Positions 38,664-50,067 of a stretch of 64,000 nucleotides of DNA are shown piece by piece. The position numbers were made by a program, and so were the translations under genes. A model generated the notes under the pieces. That model made no database searches. It was not told the DNA's origin and saw only the letters and a list, made by a program, of their open reading frames with translations. The stretch's first letter is position 1; each line of letters opens with the position of its first letter. Source of the DNA: Streptomyces sp. NRRL S-350 (GTDB lineage: Bacteria > Actinomycetota > Actinomycetes > Streptomycetales > Streptomycetaceae); contig NZ_JOHO01000003.1 of NCBI RefSeq assembly GCF_000719705.1, positions 248,001 through 312,000 on the forward strand. Reading direction: 5' to 3'.

Positions 38664-39569
38664 GTGAGCAGGGTCGGACGGAACAGGACCAGGACGTACG
38701 CGGCAGGGGCGCTGGCCCTGCTGGCCTTCGCCACCGCCTGCGGAGACAACGGCGGCGGTGGCAGCGCCGCCCAGCCCGCCCCGACGGCGGCGCCCGCCGC
38801 GCCCACCGGGGCCGCCCCGACCAGCGGCGCGGCCGCCACCCCCGGTGCCGCCCCGGCGGGCGCGAACGCGGCGGCCTGGGCGAAGTGGAACCTCACCCCG
38901 CTCGCCCCCGCCCCCGCGCCGCCCGCCGACAAGCCCGTCAAGCTCGAACGGACCGGCCCCGTACCGGTGTTCAGCGACATCAAGACGACCGACAAGGTGG
39001 TCTTCGTCACCATCGACGACGGCGCCGAGAAGGACCCGAAGTTCGTCGAGATGCTGACCGACCTCAAGGTGCCGATCTCGATGTTCCTGACCAAGGACAT
39101 CGTCAAGAACGACTACGGCTACTTCAAGCCGCTGCAGGGCCTGGGCAACCACATCCAGAACCACACCGTGGACCACCCGGTGATGAGCAAGCTGCCGGCG
39201 GACAGGCAGAAGGCCGAGGTCTGCGACGACCAGACGGCGCTCACCCAGCAGTACGGCACCGCCCCGCTGCTGTTCCGCCCGCCGTTCGGCGACGGTGCCA
39301 ACACCCCGATGCTCAACACCTCGGTGCAGCAGTGCGGCCCGCGCGCGATCGTGCTGTGGCGCGAGTCGATGCAGATCCACGACATGCAGTACCAGGCGGC
39401 GGACAAGAAGCTGAAGCCCGGCGACATCATCCTGGCGCACTTCCGCGGCCCCAAGGAGCTCAAGGGCGCCACGATGACCCAGATGTTCGGGGACCTGCTG
39501 GCCCGGATCCAGGAGCAGGGCTTCTCGGTGGCCCGCCTGGAGGACTACATCCAGGCCCCGGCGGCCTAG
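38664..39569 (+). CDS. Polysaccharide deacetylase lipoprotein
   Basis: 301 residues. An N-terminal signal with ALALLAFATAC is a likely lipoprotein signal, Cys being the acylated residue, followed by a Gly/Ala/Pro-rich linker of about 55 residues. The NodB domain has VFVTIDDGAEKD (metal Asp pair), NHTVDHP (HxxxH metal ligands) and FRPPFGDGA. It probably deacetylates peptidoglycan or another extracellular GlcNAc polymer. The GTG at 38664 is chosen because it starts a proper signal peptide. The stop overlaps that of the convergent methyltransferase in CTAG. Confidence 0.88.
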   Translation: MSRVGRNRTRTYAAGALALLAFATACGDNGGGGSAAQPAPTAAPAAPTGAAPTSGAAATPGAAPAGANAAAWAKWNLTPLAPAPAPPADKPVKLERTGPVPVFSDIKTTDKVVFVTIDDGAEKDPKFVEMLTDLKVPISMFLTKDIVKNDYGYFKPLQGLGNHIQNHTVDHPVMSKLPADRQKAEVCDDQTALTQQYGTAPLLFRPPFGDGANTPMLNTSVQQCGPRAIVLWRESMQIHDMQYQAADKKLKPGDIILAHFRGPKELKGATMTQMFGDLLARIQEQGFSVARLEDYIQAPAA

Positions 39570-40741
39570 CCCGCGCGGACCGGCTGCCCCAGCATCATCA
39601 GCGGGCCGTGGTCGGTGCGGCTGAGGATCACCGTGACGGTGTTCGGCCCGGAGGGCTTGAGCTGGCGGCGCAGCTCCTCCGGGGTGATCGCCATCCCGCG
39701 CTTCTTGATCACCACGGTGCCGACGGCGCGTTCGCGCAGCAGCGCCTTCAGCTTCTTGATGTTGAACGGCAGCACGTCGGTGAGTTCGAAGGCGTGCGCG
39801 TACGGGGTGTCGACCAGCTGGTCCGAGGTCAGGTAGGCGATCTTCGGGTCGATCAGCCGGCCGCCGACCCGCTCGGCCACCTCGGCCACCAGGTGCGCCC
39901 GGATCACCGCGCCGTCCGGCTCGTACAGGTAGCGGCCGACCGGGCCGGCCGGCGGGTCGGGCAGGTCGCCGCCGGTCAGGTTGGCGCCCTGCGGCAGCAG
40001 GGTGGCGCGGTGCGGGTGGGCCGCCCTGGTGCCGAACCAGAGCACCGCCTCCTTGACGTCGCCGTGGTCGGAGACCCACTCGGCCTCGGCGTCCTGCGGG
40101 ACGGCCTCGTGCGGGATGCCCGGTGCGACCTTCAGCGCCCCGATCGGGGTCCGGCGGCCGGCCTCGACGGCCCAGGAGAGGGGCGGCGCGTACGCCTCCG
40201 GGTCGAAGACCCGGCCGCGCGAGGTGCGCCGGGCCGGGTCGGTGAACACCGCGTCGTAGCCGGTGACGTCGATCTCGGCGACGTCCGCGCAGCGCACCTC
40301 GACGAGGTCGGCCAGGCCCAGCGCGGCGGCGTTCGCGGCGGTGGCGGCGCAGGCCGCCGGGTCCTTGTCGACGGCCAGCACCTCGATGCCCGCCCGGGCC
40401 AGCGCCAGCACGTCCCCGCCGATGCCGCAGCACAGGTCGGCCAGGCGCCGGACGCCCAGTGCGGCGAACCGCCGTGCCCGCCACTCGGCCACGCTGCGCC
40501 GGGTGGACTGCTCGACGCCGTCGGGCGTGAAGTACATGAGATCGGCGTCCGGCCCGAACTTCGCCCGTGCCCGCTGCCGCAGCCGGGCCTGCCCGAACGC
40601 CGCCGACACCAACTCCGCCGGGTGCTCCCTCCGCAGCCGGGTCGCCAGCGCCAGCTCCTCCTCGGGGGTGAACTCGCGCAGCTCGGCGAGCAGGGCCTGG
40701 CCCTCGGGGGCCAGCAGGGGCAGGAGGTTCTCGGTGTCCAC
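39566..40741 (-). CDS. Class I SAM-dependent methyltransferase with THUMP-like C-terminal domain
   Basis: 391 residues on the minus strand. The SAM-binding glycine loop is LCCGIGGD, with AVDKDPAA (acidic end of beta 2) and FTDPARR (motif IV position). The C-terminal part ending RTDHGPLMMLGQP matches the THUMP-like domain joined to such methyltransferases in actinobacteria. An RNA substrate is likely but unproven. The frame opens further upstream, but GTG at 40741 gives a sensible start; the extra residues overlap the groES control region. Confidence 0.82.
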   Translation of the reverse strand: MDTENLLPLLAPEGQALLAELREFTPEEELALATRLRREHPAELVSAAFGQARLRQRARAKFGPDADLMYFTPDGVEQSTRRSVAEWRARRFAALGVRRLADLCCGIGGDVLALARAGIEVLAVDKDPAACAATAANAAALGLADLVEVRCADVAEIDVTGYDAVFTDPARRTSRGRVFDPEAYAPPLSWAVEAGRRTPIGALKVAPGIPHEAVPQDAEAEWVSDHGDVKEAVLWFGTRAAHPHRATLLPQGANLTGGDLPDPPAGPVGRYLYEPDGAVIRAHLVAEVAERVGGRLIDPKIAYLTSDQLVDTPYAHAFELTDVLPFNIKKLKALLRERAVGTVVIKKRGMAITPEELRRQLKPSGPNTVTVILSRTDHGPLMMLGQPVRAG

Positions 40742-40816
40742 GGGCCCATTCTCGCCGGTCCGCGCGGCCGCGAGCACGGGTCGCCGTCCGTCATCCGCGA
40801 TCCGACGGGCGCGCCG

Positions 40817-40843
40817 TTGGCACTCTGGTTGACTGAGTGCTAA
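40817..40843 (+). promoter_or_regulatory. CIRCE element 1 (HrcA operator)
   Basis: TTGGCACTC, nine bases, GAGTGCTAA: a one-mismatch CIRCE operator. HrcA repression of groESL through CIRCE is established in Streptomyces. Confidence 0.88.
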
Positions 40844-40857
40844 CACAGGCCTATGGT
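40829..40857 (+). promoter_or_regulatory. groES-groEL1 promoter
   Basis: TTGACT, 17-bp spacer, TATGGT. The -35 lies inside the spacer and right arm of CIRCE 1, and the predicted transcript start falls at the left edge of CIRCE 2, so HrcA would block both polymerase binding and escape. Confidence 0.65.
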
Positions 40858-40862
40858 CGTCC

Positions 40863-40890
40863 TTGGCACTCCCCACCGGGGGAGTGCTAA
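40863..40890 (+). promoter_or_regulatory. CIRCE element 2 with 10-bp spacer
   Basis: TTGGCACTC and GAGTGCTAA again, but separated by ten bases instead of nine; the palindrome extends inward through CCC/GGG. Located at the predicted transcript start and leader. Confidence 0.75.
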
Positions 40891-40983
40891 CGCGAAGACG
40901 TGTGTCTGACCCCCGCGACGGCAGGCCCGCAGGTTCGCCCTACCCGTTAGAAAACCCCGTAATCTCCGAAGGGGAGCTCGGAC

Positions 40984-41289
40984 GTGACCACCAGCAGCAA
41001 GGTTGCCATCAAGCCGCTCGAGGACCGCATCGTGGTCCAGCCGCTCGACGCCGAGACCACCACGGCCTCCGGCCTGGTTATCCCGGACACCGCCAAGGAG
41101 AAGCCCCAGGAGGGCGTCGTCCTGGCCGTCGGCCCGGGCCGCTTCGAGGACGGCCAGCGGCTGCCGCTCGATGTCGCCGTGGGTGACATCGTCCTGTACT
41201 CGAAGTACGGCGGCACCGAGGTGAAGTACCAGGGCGAGGAGTACCTCGTCCTCTCCGCCCGCGACGTTCTCGCCATCATCGAGAAGTAA
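40984..41289 (+). CDS. groES: Co-chaperonin GroES
   Basis: 101 residues from [23 protein letters not shown] covers the beta-barrel and the start of the mobile loop; [20 protein letters not shown] is the conserved C-terminal part. It caps the GroEL folding chamber. Under two CIRCE elements, so heat-inducible. Confidence 0.97.
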   Translation: MTTSSKVAIKPLEDRIVVQPLDAETTTASGLVIPDTAKEKPQEGVVLAVGPGRFEDGQRLPLDVAVGDIVLYSKYGGTEVKYQGEEYLVLSARDVLAIIEK

Positions 41290-43035
<1,746 letters not shown>

Positions 43036-43050
43036 GGCCTGAACCACTGA

Positions 43051-43099
43051 CCGGAGGCCCGGTCCGCGCCCCGCGAGGGGTGGCGGGCCGGGCCTCCGG
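43051..43099 (+). terminator. Terminator after groEL1
   Basis: A 12-bp outer stem CCGGAGGCCCGG with its complement, an inner CCGC/GCGG extension and an internal mini-hairpin, 15 bases after the stop. Confidence 0.7.
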
Positions 43100-43133
43100 C
43101 GTTCGCCTTTGACGCTTCAACTATCAGTGGAAT

Positions 43134-43162
43134 TTTGCAGAACGCAAAGATTGCCTTATAAC
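43134..43162 (+). promoter_or_regulatory. Promoter and putative self-operator of the LysR gene
   Basis: TTGCAG, 16-bp spacer, TATAAC, with the -10 ending six bases before the ATG. A TTTGC-AGAAC-GCAAA palindrome (T-N11-A type LysR site) at 43134-43148 overlaps the -35, suggesting autoregulation. The surrounding 50 bp are unusually AT-rich for this genome. Confidence 0.55.
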
Positions 43163-43168
43163 TGAGGC

Positions 43169-44167
43169 ATGATCGAGGCCCGCCATCTGCGCGTCCTGCG
43201 TGCCGTCGCCCGCACCGGCTCCTTCTCCGCCGCCGCCCGCGAGCTGGGGTGCACGCAGCCTGCCATCAGCCAGCAGATGAAGGCCCTGGAGAAGTCCGTG
43301 GACACCCCGCTGGTGGTCCGTTCGGGCCGGGGGATGCAGCTCAGCGAGGCCGGGCGGGTCCTGCTCAAGCATGCCACCGGGATCCTGGCCGGGCTCTCCG
43401 CCGCCGAGGAGGAGGTGGCCGCGATCGCCGGGCTGCGGGCCGGCCGGGTGCGGCTGGTCTCCTTCCCGACCGCGAGCTCCACCCTGGTGCCGCCCGCCGT
43501 CGCCCGGCTGCGGGACAGCCATCCGGGGGTGCGCGTGTCGCTGGTCGAGGCGGAGCCGCCGGAGTCGCTGGCGATGCTGCGCGGCGGCGAGTGCGAGATC
43601 GCGCTGGCCTTCCGCTACCCGCAGTCCGACGGCGCCGTCGCGCTGCCGGCCCCCGCGCACGGCACACCGCGCGAGGCGCGGGCCGAGGCCAACCTGGAGG
43701 CCCAGCAGCTGACGGCCGGCACCGACTGGTCCGACCTGGTGGTCACCCCGTTGCTGGACGACCCGCTGGTGGGCCTGCTGCCCGCCGCCCACCCGCTGGC
43801 CGGGCGGGGCGGGCCGGTGGAGCTGGCCGGACTGGCGGGGGAGCAGTGGATCGCCGGCTGCCCGCAGTGCCGGGGGCACCTGGTGGAGCTGTGTGCGGGA
43901 GCGGGCTTCGAGCCCAGGATCGACTTCGCGACGGACGACTACCCGGCGGTGGTCGGCCTGGTGGCGGCGGGGCTGGGAGTGGCGGTGCTGCCCCGGCTGG
44001 CGCTGCAGTCGGTGCGGCCTGACGGCGTGTCGACGGTGCCGGTGCGGACGGCCGCCGGGGCGCCGGCGGTGCGCCAGGTGGTCGCGCTGACCCTGCCGGA
44101 CCTGGCCGAGGTGCCGGCCGTGGCGCTGATGCTGGAGCGGCTGGCGGGGGCGGCGGGCGCCCGCTGA
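43169..44167 (+). CDS. LysR-family transcriptional regulator
   Basis: 332 residues. The N-terminal winged helix-turn-helix (LRAVARTGSFSAAARELGCT, QPAISQQMKALEKS) is followed by a linker helix and a periplasmic-binding-like effector domain. The insert around residues 150-185 is longer than usual, and the effector domain contains a CPQC pair (GCPQCRGH), not a standard feature. Target and ligand unknown. No ribosome site precedes the ATG; the promoter is placed for a leaderless mRNA. Confidence 0.88.
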   Translation: MIEARHLRVLRAVARTGSFSAAARELGCTQPAISQQMKALEKSVDTPLVVRSGRGMQLSEAGRVLLKHATGILAGLSAAEEEVAAIAGLRAGRVRLVSFPTASSTLVPPAVARLRDSHPGVRVSLVEAEPPESLAMLRGGECEIALAFRYPQSDGAVALPAPAHGTPREARAEANLEAQQLTAGTDWSDLVVTPLLDDPLVGLLPAAHPLAGRGGPVELAGLAGEQWIAGCPQCRGHLVELCAGAGFEPRIDFATDDYPAVVGLVAAGLGVAVLPRLALQSVRPDGVSTVPVRTAAGAPAVRQVVALTLPDLAEVPAVALMLERLAGAAGAR

Positions 44168-44221
44168 CGGCGCGTGACGGGGCCGGGATGGGCCCCCGCG
44201 CCCGCTGCGGGCAGGCCCAGT

Positions 44222-44249
44222 CGCCGTGAAGAAACGTTTCTTCACGGCG
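44222..44249. terminator. Perfect 28-bp palindrome between convergent LysR and whiD genes
   Basis: CGCCGTGAAGAAAC joined directly to its reverse complement. As RNA it folds into a ten-pair stem with an AAACGTTT loop in either direction. The position between two convergent stops makes a bidirectional terminator most likely; a dimeric protein site is the alternative. Confidence 0.65.
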
Positions 44250-44265
44250 CACCGCGGAGGCGGGG

Positions 44266-44592
44266 CTAGCGGTGCGCGACGGCCGGCGGGGTCAGCGGGA
44301 CCTCCACCAGCCGGTGCCGCGAGCGCCCCAGCATCTCCTCGCGCTCGTCCTCGGTCATCCCGCCCCAGACCCCGTACGGCTCCCGGACTGCCAGTGCGTG
44401 CGCCGCGCACTCGGCGATCACCGGACAGCGCATGCAGACCTCCTTGGCGCTGGCCTCGCGCGAACTGCGCGCTGCCCCGCGCTCGCCCTCGGGGTGGAAG
44501 AAGAGCGAGCTGTCCACGCCGCGGCAGGCTGCCGAGAGCTGCCAGTCCCAGAGGTCCGCGTTGGGACCGGGGAGGCGGGAGAAATCTGCCAT
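44266..44592 (-). CDS. whiD: WhiB-family regulator WhiD
   Basis: 108 residues. The four [4Fe-4S] ligands are Cys23, Cys53, Cys56 and Cys62 (CMRCPVIAEC), followed by the GVWGG turn at residues 74-78 and a basic C-terminal DNA-binding tail. The MADFSRLPGPNADLWDWQL opening is that of Streptomyces WhiD, needed for late spore maturation, and it lies divergent to bldM as in S. coelicolor. WhiB-type proteins bind region 4 of the principal sigma factor. A GAAGGG site precedes the ATG. Confidence 0.95.
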   Translation of the reverse strand: MADFSRLPGPNADLWDWQLSAACRGVDSSLFFHPEGERGAARSSREASAKEVCMRCPVIAECAAHALAVREPYGVWGGMTEDEREEMLGRSRHRLVEVPLTPPAVAHR

Positions 44593-44752
44593 GGCTCATT
44601 CCCTTCAGAGGCCGTCGGCCGTCAGCCGGGCACTCGGCGGGCTGCTGCCGAGCGGCACGGCGGGGCTTCGATGCACTGGTGTGGACACCTGGAAATATGA
44701 CTTAAGGCAACTCCATGGACAAGTCACCCACACACTGGCACAACAGTCAATG

Positions 44753-44780
44753 ACCATATGAAAGCTATAAAAAGCGGCAA
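44753..44780 (-). promoter_or_regulatory. Candidate whiD promoter
   Basis: Reading the minus strand: TTGCCG, 16-bp spacer, TATGGT, in the AT-rich part of the intergenic region, about 155 nt before the whiD start. Confidence 0.3.
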
Positions 44781-44968
44781 AGCGGGCAAAGGGTTCGGCA
44801 GGCGCGGGCGTGGCAATCGGGTGGCCGACGGGCGCGCGACCAGCCGAATCGGTGTGCGGGTCGCACGCCGACCGCGCGCGAGCTGCGGAAAAGTGCGGCG
44901 TGTGCACCGCGATGCGGCTGATCGGTAACGGCTCGGCCACGTACAGTGGTGGAGATGGCCCTGAAGGC

Positions 44969-44996
44969 CGTAACTCATTCGAGTGACGGTCGTTGG
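44969..44996 (+). promoter_or_regulatory. Sigma-BldN-type promoter of bldM
   Basis: CGTAAC, 16-bp spacer, CGTTGG. This fits the form recognised by the ECF sigma factor BldN, whose known targets include bldM and the chaplin and rodlin genes. It predicts a transcript starting near 45002. Confidence 0.75.
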
Positions 44997-45153
44997 AAGT
45001 GCGGAGGCGGTTAGCGGGCGCCGGACGTCGGGAACGATCGCGGGCAAGTTGGGGCGATCAGGACGGAGTCCGTCGCCGATCGGCCGTGTCGGAGAGGTTC
45101 GTACCAGCCAGGAGGCTCAACGTGACGCGGATCAGCTGCGGAGGACGACGGTC

Positions 45154-45765
45154 ATGACTTCCGTTCTCGTTTGCGACGATTCCCCGCTCGCCCGCGAGGC
45201 GCTTCGCCGCGCCGTCGCGACCGTACCCGGTGTCGACCGGGTCACCACCGCGACGAACGGGGAGGAGGTCCTCCGCCGCTGGGTGGCCGACCGCTCCGAT
45301 CTCGTCCTGATGGACGTCCGGATGCCCGGCCTCGGCGGGGTCGAGACGGTCCGGCGGCTGCTGTCCGCCGACCCGGGCGCCCGGATCATCATGCTCACCG
45401 TCGCCGAGGACCTCGACGGTGTCGCGCTCGCGGTGGCCGCGGGCGCCCGCGGGTACCTGCACAAGGACGCCTCGCGCGCCGAACTGCGGGCCACCGTCAC
45501 CCAGGCCCTCGCCGACCCGACCTGGCGGCTCGCCCCGCGCCGGCTGCGCAGCCCCGACATGGGCGCCGCGCCGACGTTGACGGCGCGTGAGATCCAGGTC
45601 CTGGAGGGCATGAGCCACGGCCGCAGCAACGCCGAGATCGGCCGCGAGCTGTTCCTGTCCGAGGACACCGTCAAGACCCACGCCCGACGGCTGTTCAAGA
45701 AGCTCGGCGCCTCCGACCGCGCGCACGCGGTGGCACTGGGCTTCCGCTGGGGCCTGGTCCGCTGA
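45154..45765 (+). CDS. bldM: Developmental response regulator BldM
   Basis: 203 residues. Receiver domain with acidic Asp8-Asp9 and the usual phospho-acceptor position Asp54 (LMDVRMPG), then a LuxR/FixJ helix-turn-helix ([38 protein letters not shown]). It is nearly identical to Streptomyces BldM, which as homodimer or with WhiI switches on aerial growth and sporulation genes; phosphorylation is thought to be dispensable there. ATG at 45154 follows GGAGG; the frame upstream is open but lies in the promoter region. Adjacent to whiD, as in S. coelicolor. Confidence 0.96.
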   Translation: MTSVLVCDDSPLAREALRRAVATVPGVDRVTTATNGEEVLRRWVADRSDLVLMDVRMPGLGGVETVRRLLSADPGARIIMLTVAEDLDGVALAVAAGARGYLHKDASRAELRATVTQALADPTWRLAPRRLRSPDMGAAPTLTAREIQVLEGMSHGRSNAEIGRELFLSEDTVKTHARRLFKKLGASDRAHAVALGFRWGLVR

Positions 45766-45766
45766 C

Positions 45767-45803
45767 CACCGGCGGCGCCGCCGGGTGCGGCGCACCGCCG
45801 GTG
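45767..45803 (+). terminator. Terminator hairpin after bldM
   Basis: CACCGGCGG-CGCCGC pairs with GCGGCG-CA-CCGCCGGTG (15 pairs with a two-base bulge), immediately behind the stop, followed by ATTT. Confidence 0.6.
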
Positions 45804-46097
45804 ATTTCCGGAGCGGGCACCGCACAGGCGTGTGACGTTACGGTCCCGAGGTTGCACCATGGAGGAGTGGAGCACCTCGGGGACCAGCGGACAGGCACTG
45901 CGGCGAACCGCGCAGCCGCAGGACACTCGGCGGACGGCGCGACGGACGGGACCACCGACGGCGGGGCGGGAGGCGGCACGGTGCAGGAGGGGCCGGTGGT
46001 GCGCGGCACGCCCCACGGTGCGCCAGCGCATAACGTTCCGGTGCACAACTCCGGACGCGGTGCCGCGTTTTCCCACTCGACCAGGCACCATGGACCG
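45804..46097 (+). other. Upstream region of the sigma-factor gene
   Basis: About 300 nt between bldM and the sigma gene. The sigma-gene frame is open through most of it, but the codons are not family-like and there are no ribosome sites, so it is treated as untranslated. No unambiguous promoter could be picked. Confidence 0.35.
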
Positions 46098-46814
46098 ATG
46101 CGCGACGACGTCGCCGGTGCGGCCGGCCAGGCGGACCCGGTGGAGGCCGAGCCCTCCGGCCCGGGTCACGATCCGTCGTACGCGGAATCCGGCACCCCCC
46201 GGGCCGAGGCCGGCCCGGGCCGCCCGCCGGTGCTCGGCACCGGCGGATCGCCGCTGGTGGGCGAGCTGGTCGCGGCCGCCGTCCGCGGCGAGAACCCGGC
46301 CATCGACGCCCTGCTCGCCTACGTCCACCCGCTGGCGCTGCGGTACTGCCGCGCCAAGCTGGTCCGGCTCCCCGGCGGCGCCCGGCACCACGTGGACGAC
46401 GTCGCCCAGGAGGTCTGCGTCGCGGTGCTCTGCGCCCTGCCCCGGTACAAGGACCAGGGGCGGCCGTTCGAGGCCTTCGTCTACGGCATCGCCGCGCACA
46501 AGATCGCCGATCTGCAGCGGGCCGCGATGCGCGGGCCCGGCTCGACCGTCGTCCCGCAGGACGACCTGCCGGAGGTGCCGGACGAGGCGCTCGGCCCGGA
46601 GGAGCAGGCGCTGCTGAGCAGCGACGCGGCCTGGGCCAAGGAACTGCTCTCCAACCTGCCGGCCCGTCAGCGCGAGCTGGTGCTGCTGCGAGTGGCCGCC
46701 GGACTGTCGGCGGAGGAGACCGGGGAGGTGCTCGGGATGTCGCCCGGCGCCGTCCGGGTGGCCCAGCACCGGGCGCTCAGCCGACTGCGGGCGCTCGCGG
46801 AGGAGTCCTCCTGA
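46098..46814 (+). CDS. shbA: ECF RNA polymerase sigma factor, ShbA/SigD type
   Basis: About 238 residues with an N-terminal Pro/Gly/Glu-rich extension, then sigma-2 ([40 protein letters not shown]) and sigma-4 ([38 protein letters not shown]). Position between bldM and guaB is that of Streptomyces ShbA, which drives transcription of the principal sigma gene hrdB, and of mycobacterial SigD. Unlike sigD it has no anti-sigma gene beside it. The start is uncertain: ATG at 46098 is chosen, but in-frame starts exist upstream. Identification rests on context and similarity, not on a search. Confidence 0.8.
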   Translation: MRDDVAGAAGQADPVEAEPSGPGHDPSYAESGTPRAEAGPGRPPVLGTGGSPLVGELVAAAVRGENPAIDALLAYVHPLALRYCRAKLVRLPGGARHHVDDVAQEVCVAVLCALPRYKDQGRPFEAFVYGIAAHKIADLQRAAMRGPGSTVVPQDDLPEVPDEALGPEEQALLSSDAAWAKELLSNLPARQRELVLLRVAAGLSAEETGEVLGMSPGAVRVAQHRALSRLRALAEESS

Positions 46815-48627
<1,813 letters not shown>

Positions 48628-48646
48628 CCGGTCGGAACCGACCGCT

Positions 48647-48681
48647 GAGGGCCTGTCGCCGCAAGGTGGCGACGGGCCCTC
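48647..48681 (+). terminator. Terminator after guaB
   Basis: A 14-bp stem GAGGGCCTGTCGCC with one U-G pair and a seven-base loop, preceded by a smaller CGGTCGG/CCGACCG hairpin at 48629-48644. Confidence 0.72.
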
Positions 48682-48789
48682 CGGCGTGCCCGGACCGGGC
48701 CGTCGGGGCGGGGCCCGCCCCGGTACGGGATACTGGGACGCGGCCGGGGTGACCCGGCGGGCATGAGCAACACAGCAGAAGGGCTCGAA

Positions 48790-49917
48790 GTGACTGAGAT
48801 CGAGATCGGGCGAGGCAAGCGCGGCCGCCGGGCGTACGCCTTCGACGACATCGCCGTCGTCCCCAGCCGCCGTACCCGGGACCCGAAGGAGGTCTCGATC
48901 GCCTGGCAGATCGACGCGTACCGCTTCGAGCTGCCGTTCCTGGCCGCCCCGATGGACAGCGTGGTCTCGCCCCAGCAGGCCATCGCCATCGGCCGCCTCG
49001 GCGGCCTCGGCGTGCTGAACCTCGAAGGCCTCTGGACCCGCTACGACGACCCGCAGCCCCTGCTGGACGAGATCGCCGCGATCACCGACGAGTCCGCCGC
49101 GACCCGCCGGCTGCAGGAGATCTACGCCGCGCCGATCCGTGCCGAGCTGATCAAGCAGCGGATCCAGGAGGTCCGCGACTCCGGCGTCGTCACCGCCGCC
49201 GCGCTGTCGCCGCAGCGCACCGCCGAGTTCTCCAAGGCCGTGGTGGACGCCGGCGTCGACGTCTTCGTCATCCGCGGCACCACCGTCTCGGCCGAGCACG
49301 TGTCCGGCGCCGCCGAGCCGCTCAACCTCAAGCAGTTCATCTACGAGCTCGACGTCCCGGTGATCGTCGGCGGCTGCGCCACGTACACCGCGGCCCTGCA
49401 CCTGATGCGGACCGGCGCGGCCGGCGTGCTGGTCGGCTTCGGCGGCGGCGCCGCCCACACCACCCGCAACGTGCTGGGCATCCAGGTGCCGATGGCCACC
49501 GCCGTCGCGGACGTGGCCGCCGCCCGCCGCGACTACATGGACGAGTCCGGCGGCCGCTACGTGCACGTGATCGCCGACGGCGGCGTCGGCTACAGCGGCG
49601 ACATCCCGAAGGCCGTCGCCTGCGGTGCCGACGCGGTGATGATCGGTGCCGCGCTGGCCCGCGCCACCGACGCCCCGGGCAAGGGCATCCACTGGGGCAT
49701 GGAGGCCGTCCACGAGGAGCTGCCGCGCGGCAAGCGGGTGGACCTCGGCACGGTCGGCACCACCGAGGAGATCCTGACCGGTCCGTCGCACACCCCGGAC
49801 GGCACCATGAACCTCTTCGGTGCGCTGCGCCGCGCGATGGCCACCACGGGCTACACCGAGCTCAAGGAGTTCCAGCGGGTCGAGGTGACCGTCAACCCGG
49901 CGCTCGACCTGCGCTGA
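48790..49917 (+). CDS. guaB3: GuaB3 family IMP dehydrogenase-related protein
   Basis: 375 residues. A (beta/alpha)8 barrel related to IMPDH (AFDDIAVVPSRRT; LAAPMDSVVSP; VIADGGVGYSGDI) but without CBS domains. Where IMPDH has GPGSICTT with the catalytic Cys, this protein reads GFGGGAAHTTR, so it lacks that nucleophile. Actinobacterial GuaB3 is always near guaB; its reaction is not established to my knowledge. GTG at 48790 with an AAGGG site is preferred over ATG at 48763. Confidence 0.9.
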   Translation: MTEIEIGRGKRGRRAYAFDDIAVVPSRRTRDPKEVSIAWQIDAYRFELPFLAAPMDSVVSPQQAIAIGRLGGLGVLNLEGLWTRYDDPQPLLDEIAAITDESAATRRLQEIYAAPIRAELIKQRIQEVRDSGVVTAAALSPQRTAEFSKAVVDAGVDVFVIRGTTVSAEHVSGAAEPLNLKQFIYELDVPVIVGGCATYTAALHLMRTGAAGVLVGFGGGAAHTTRNVLGIQVPMATAVADVAAARRDYMDESGGRYVHVIADGGVGYSGDIPKAVACGADAVMIGAALARATDAPGKGIHWGMEAVHEELPRGKRVDLGTVGTTEEILTGPSHTPDGTMNLFGALRRAMATTGYTELKEFQRVEVTVNPALDLR

Positions 49918-49946
49918 CCGAGCTGCGCTGACCGACCTGCGCTGAC
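49905..49946. repeat. Three 14-bp tandem repeats spanning the guaB3 stop
   Basis: CGACCTGCGCTGAC, CGAGCTGCGCTGAC, CGACCTGCGCTGAC in tandem. The first copy encodes the last codons and stop of guaB3; every copy contains TGA, so copy-number change would not alter the protein. Confidence 0.8.
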
Positions 49947-49987
49947 CGAGCTGGGCCGGCTCGACCTGGGTCGAGCCTGCTGCCGAC

Positions 49988-50015
49988 AGGCCCTCGCCGA
50001 CCCCGGCGGGGGCCT
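49988..50015. terminator. Terminator between guaB3 and the convergent membrane-protein gene
   Basis: A 12-bp stem AGGCCCTCGCCG with one U-G pair and an ACCC loop, followed by TCGGG. Confidence 0.72.
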
Positions 50016-50067
50016 TCGGGCTGTCCGGGGGCGGCGGGTGGCTGCCGGTGGGTGGCGGCGCCGGGGG

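Larger units (their letters stand above)
44593..45153. other. Divergent whiD-bldM control region
   Basis: 561 nt without a gene, with an AT-richer stretch (44690-44780) that is rare in this genome. It holds a candidate whiD promoter on the minus strand and a sigma-BldN-type promoter for bldM. The bldM leader is about 150 nt. Confidence 0.6.

Noticed and set aside
48790..49917. A second functional IMP dehydrogenase
   Set aside because: The catalytic cysteine loop and CBS domains are missing, so it is annotated as GuaB3 with unknown reaction.
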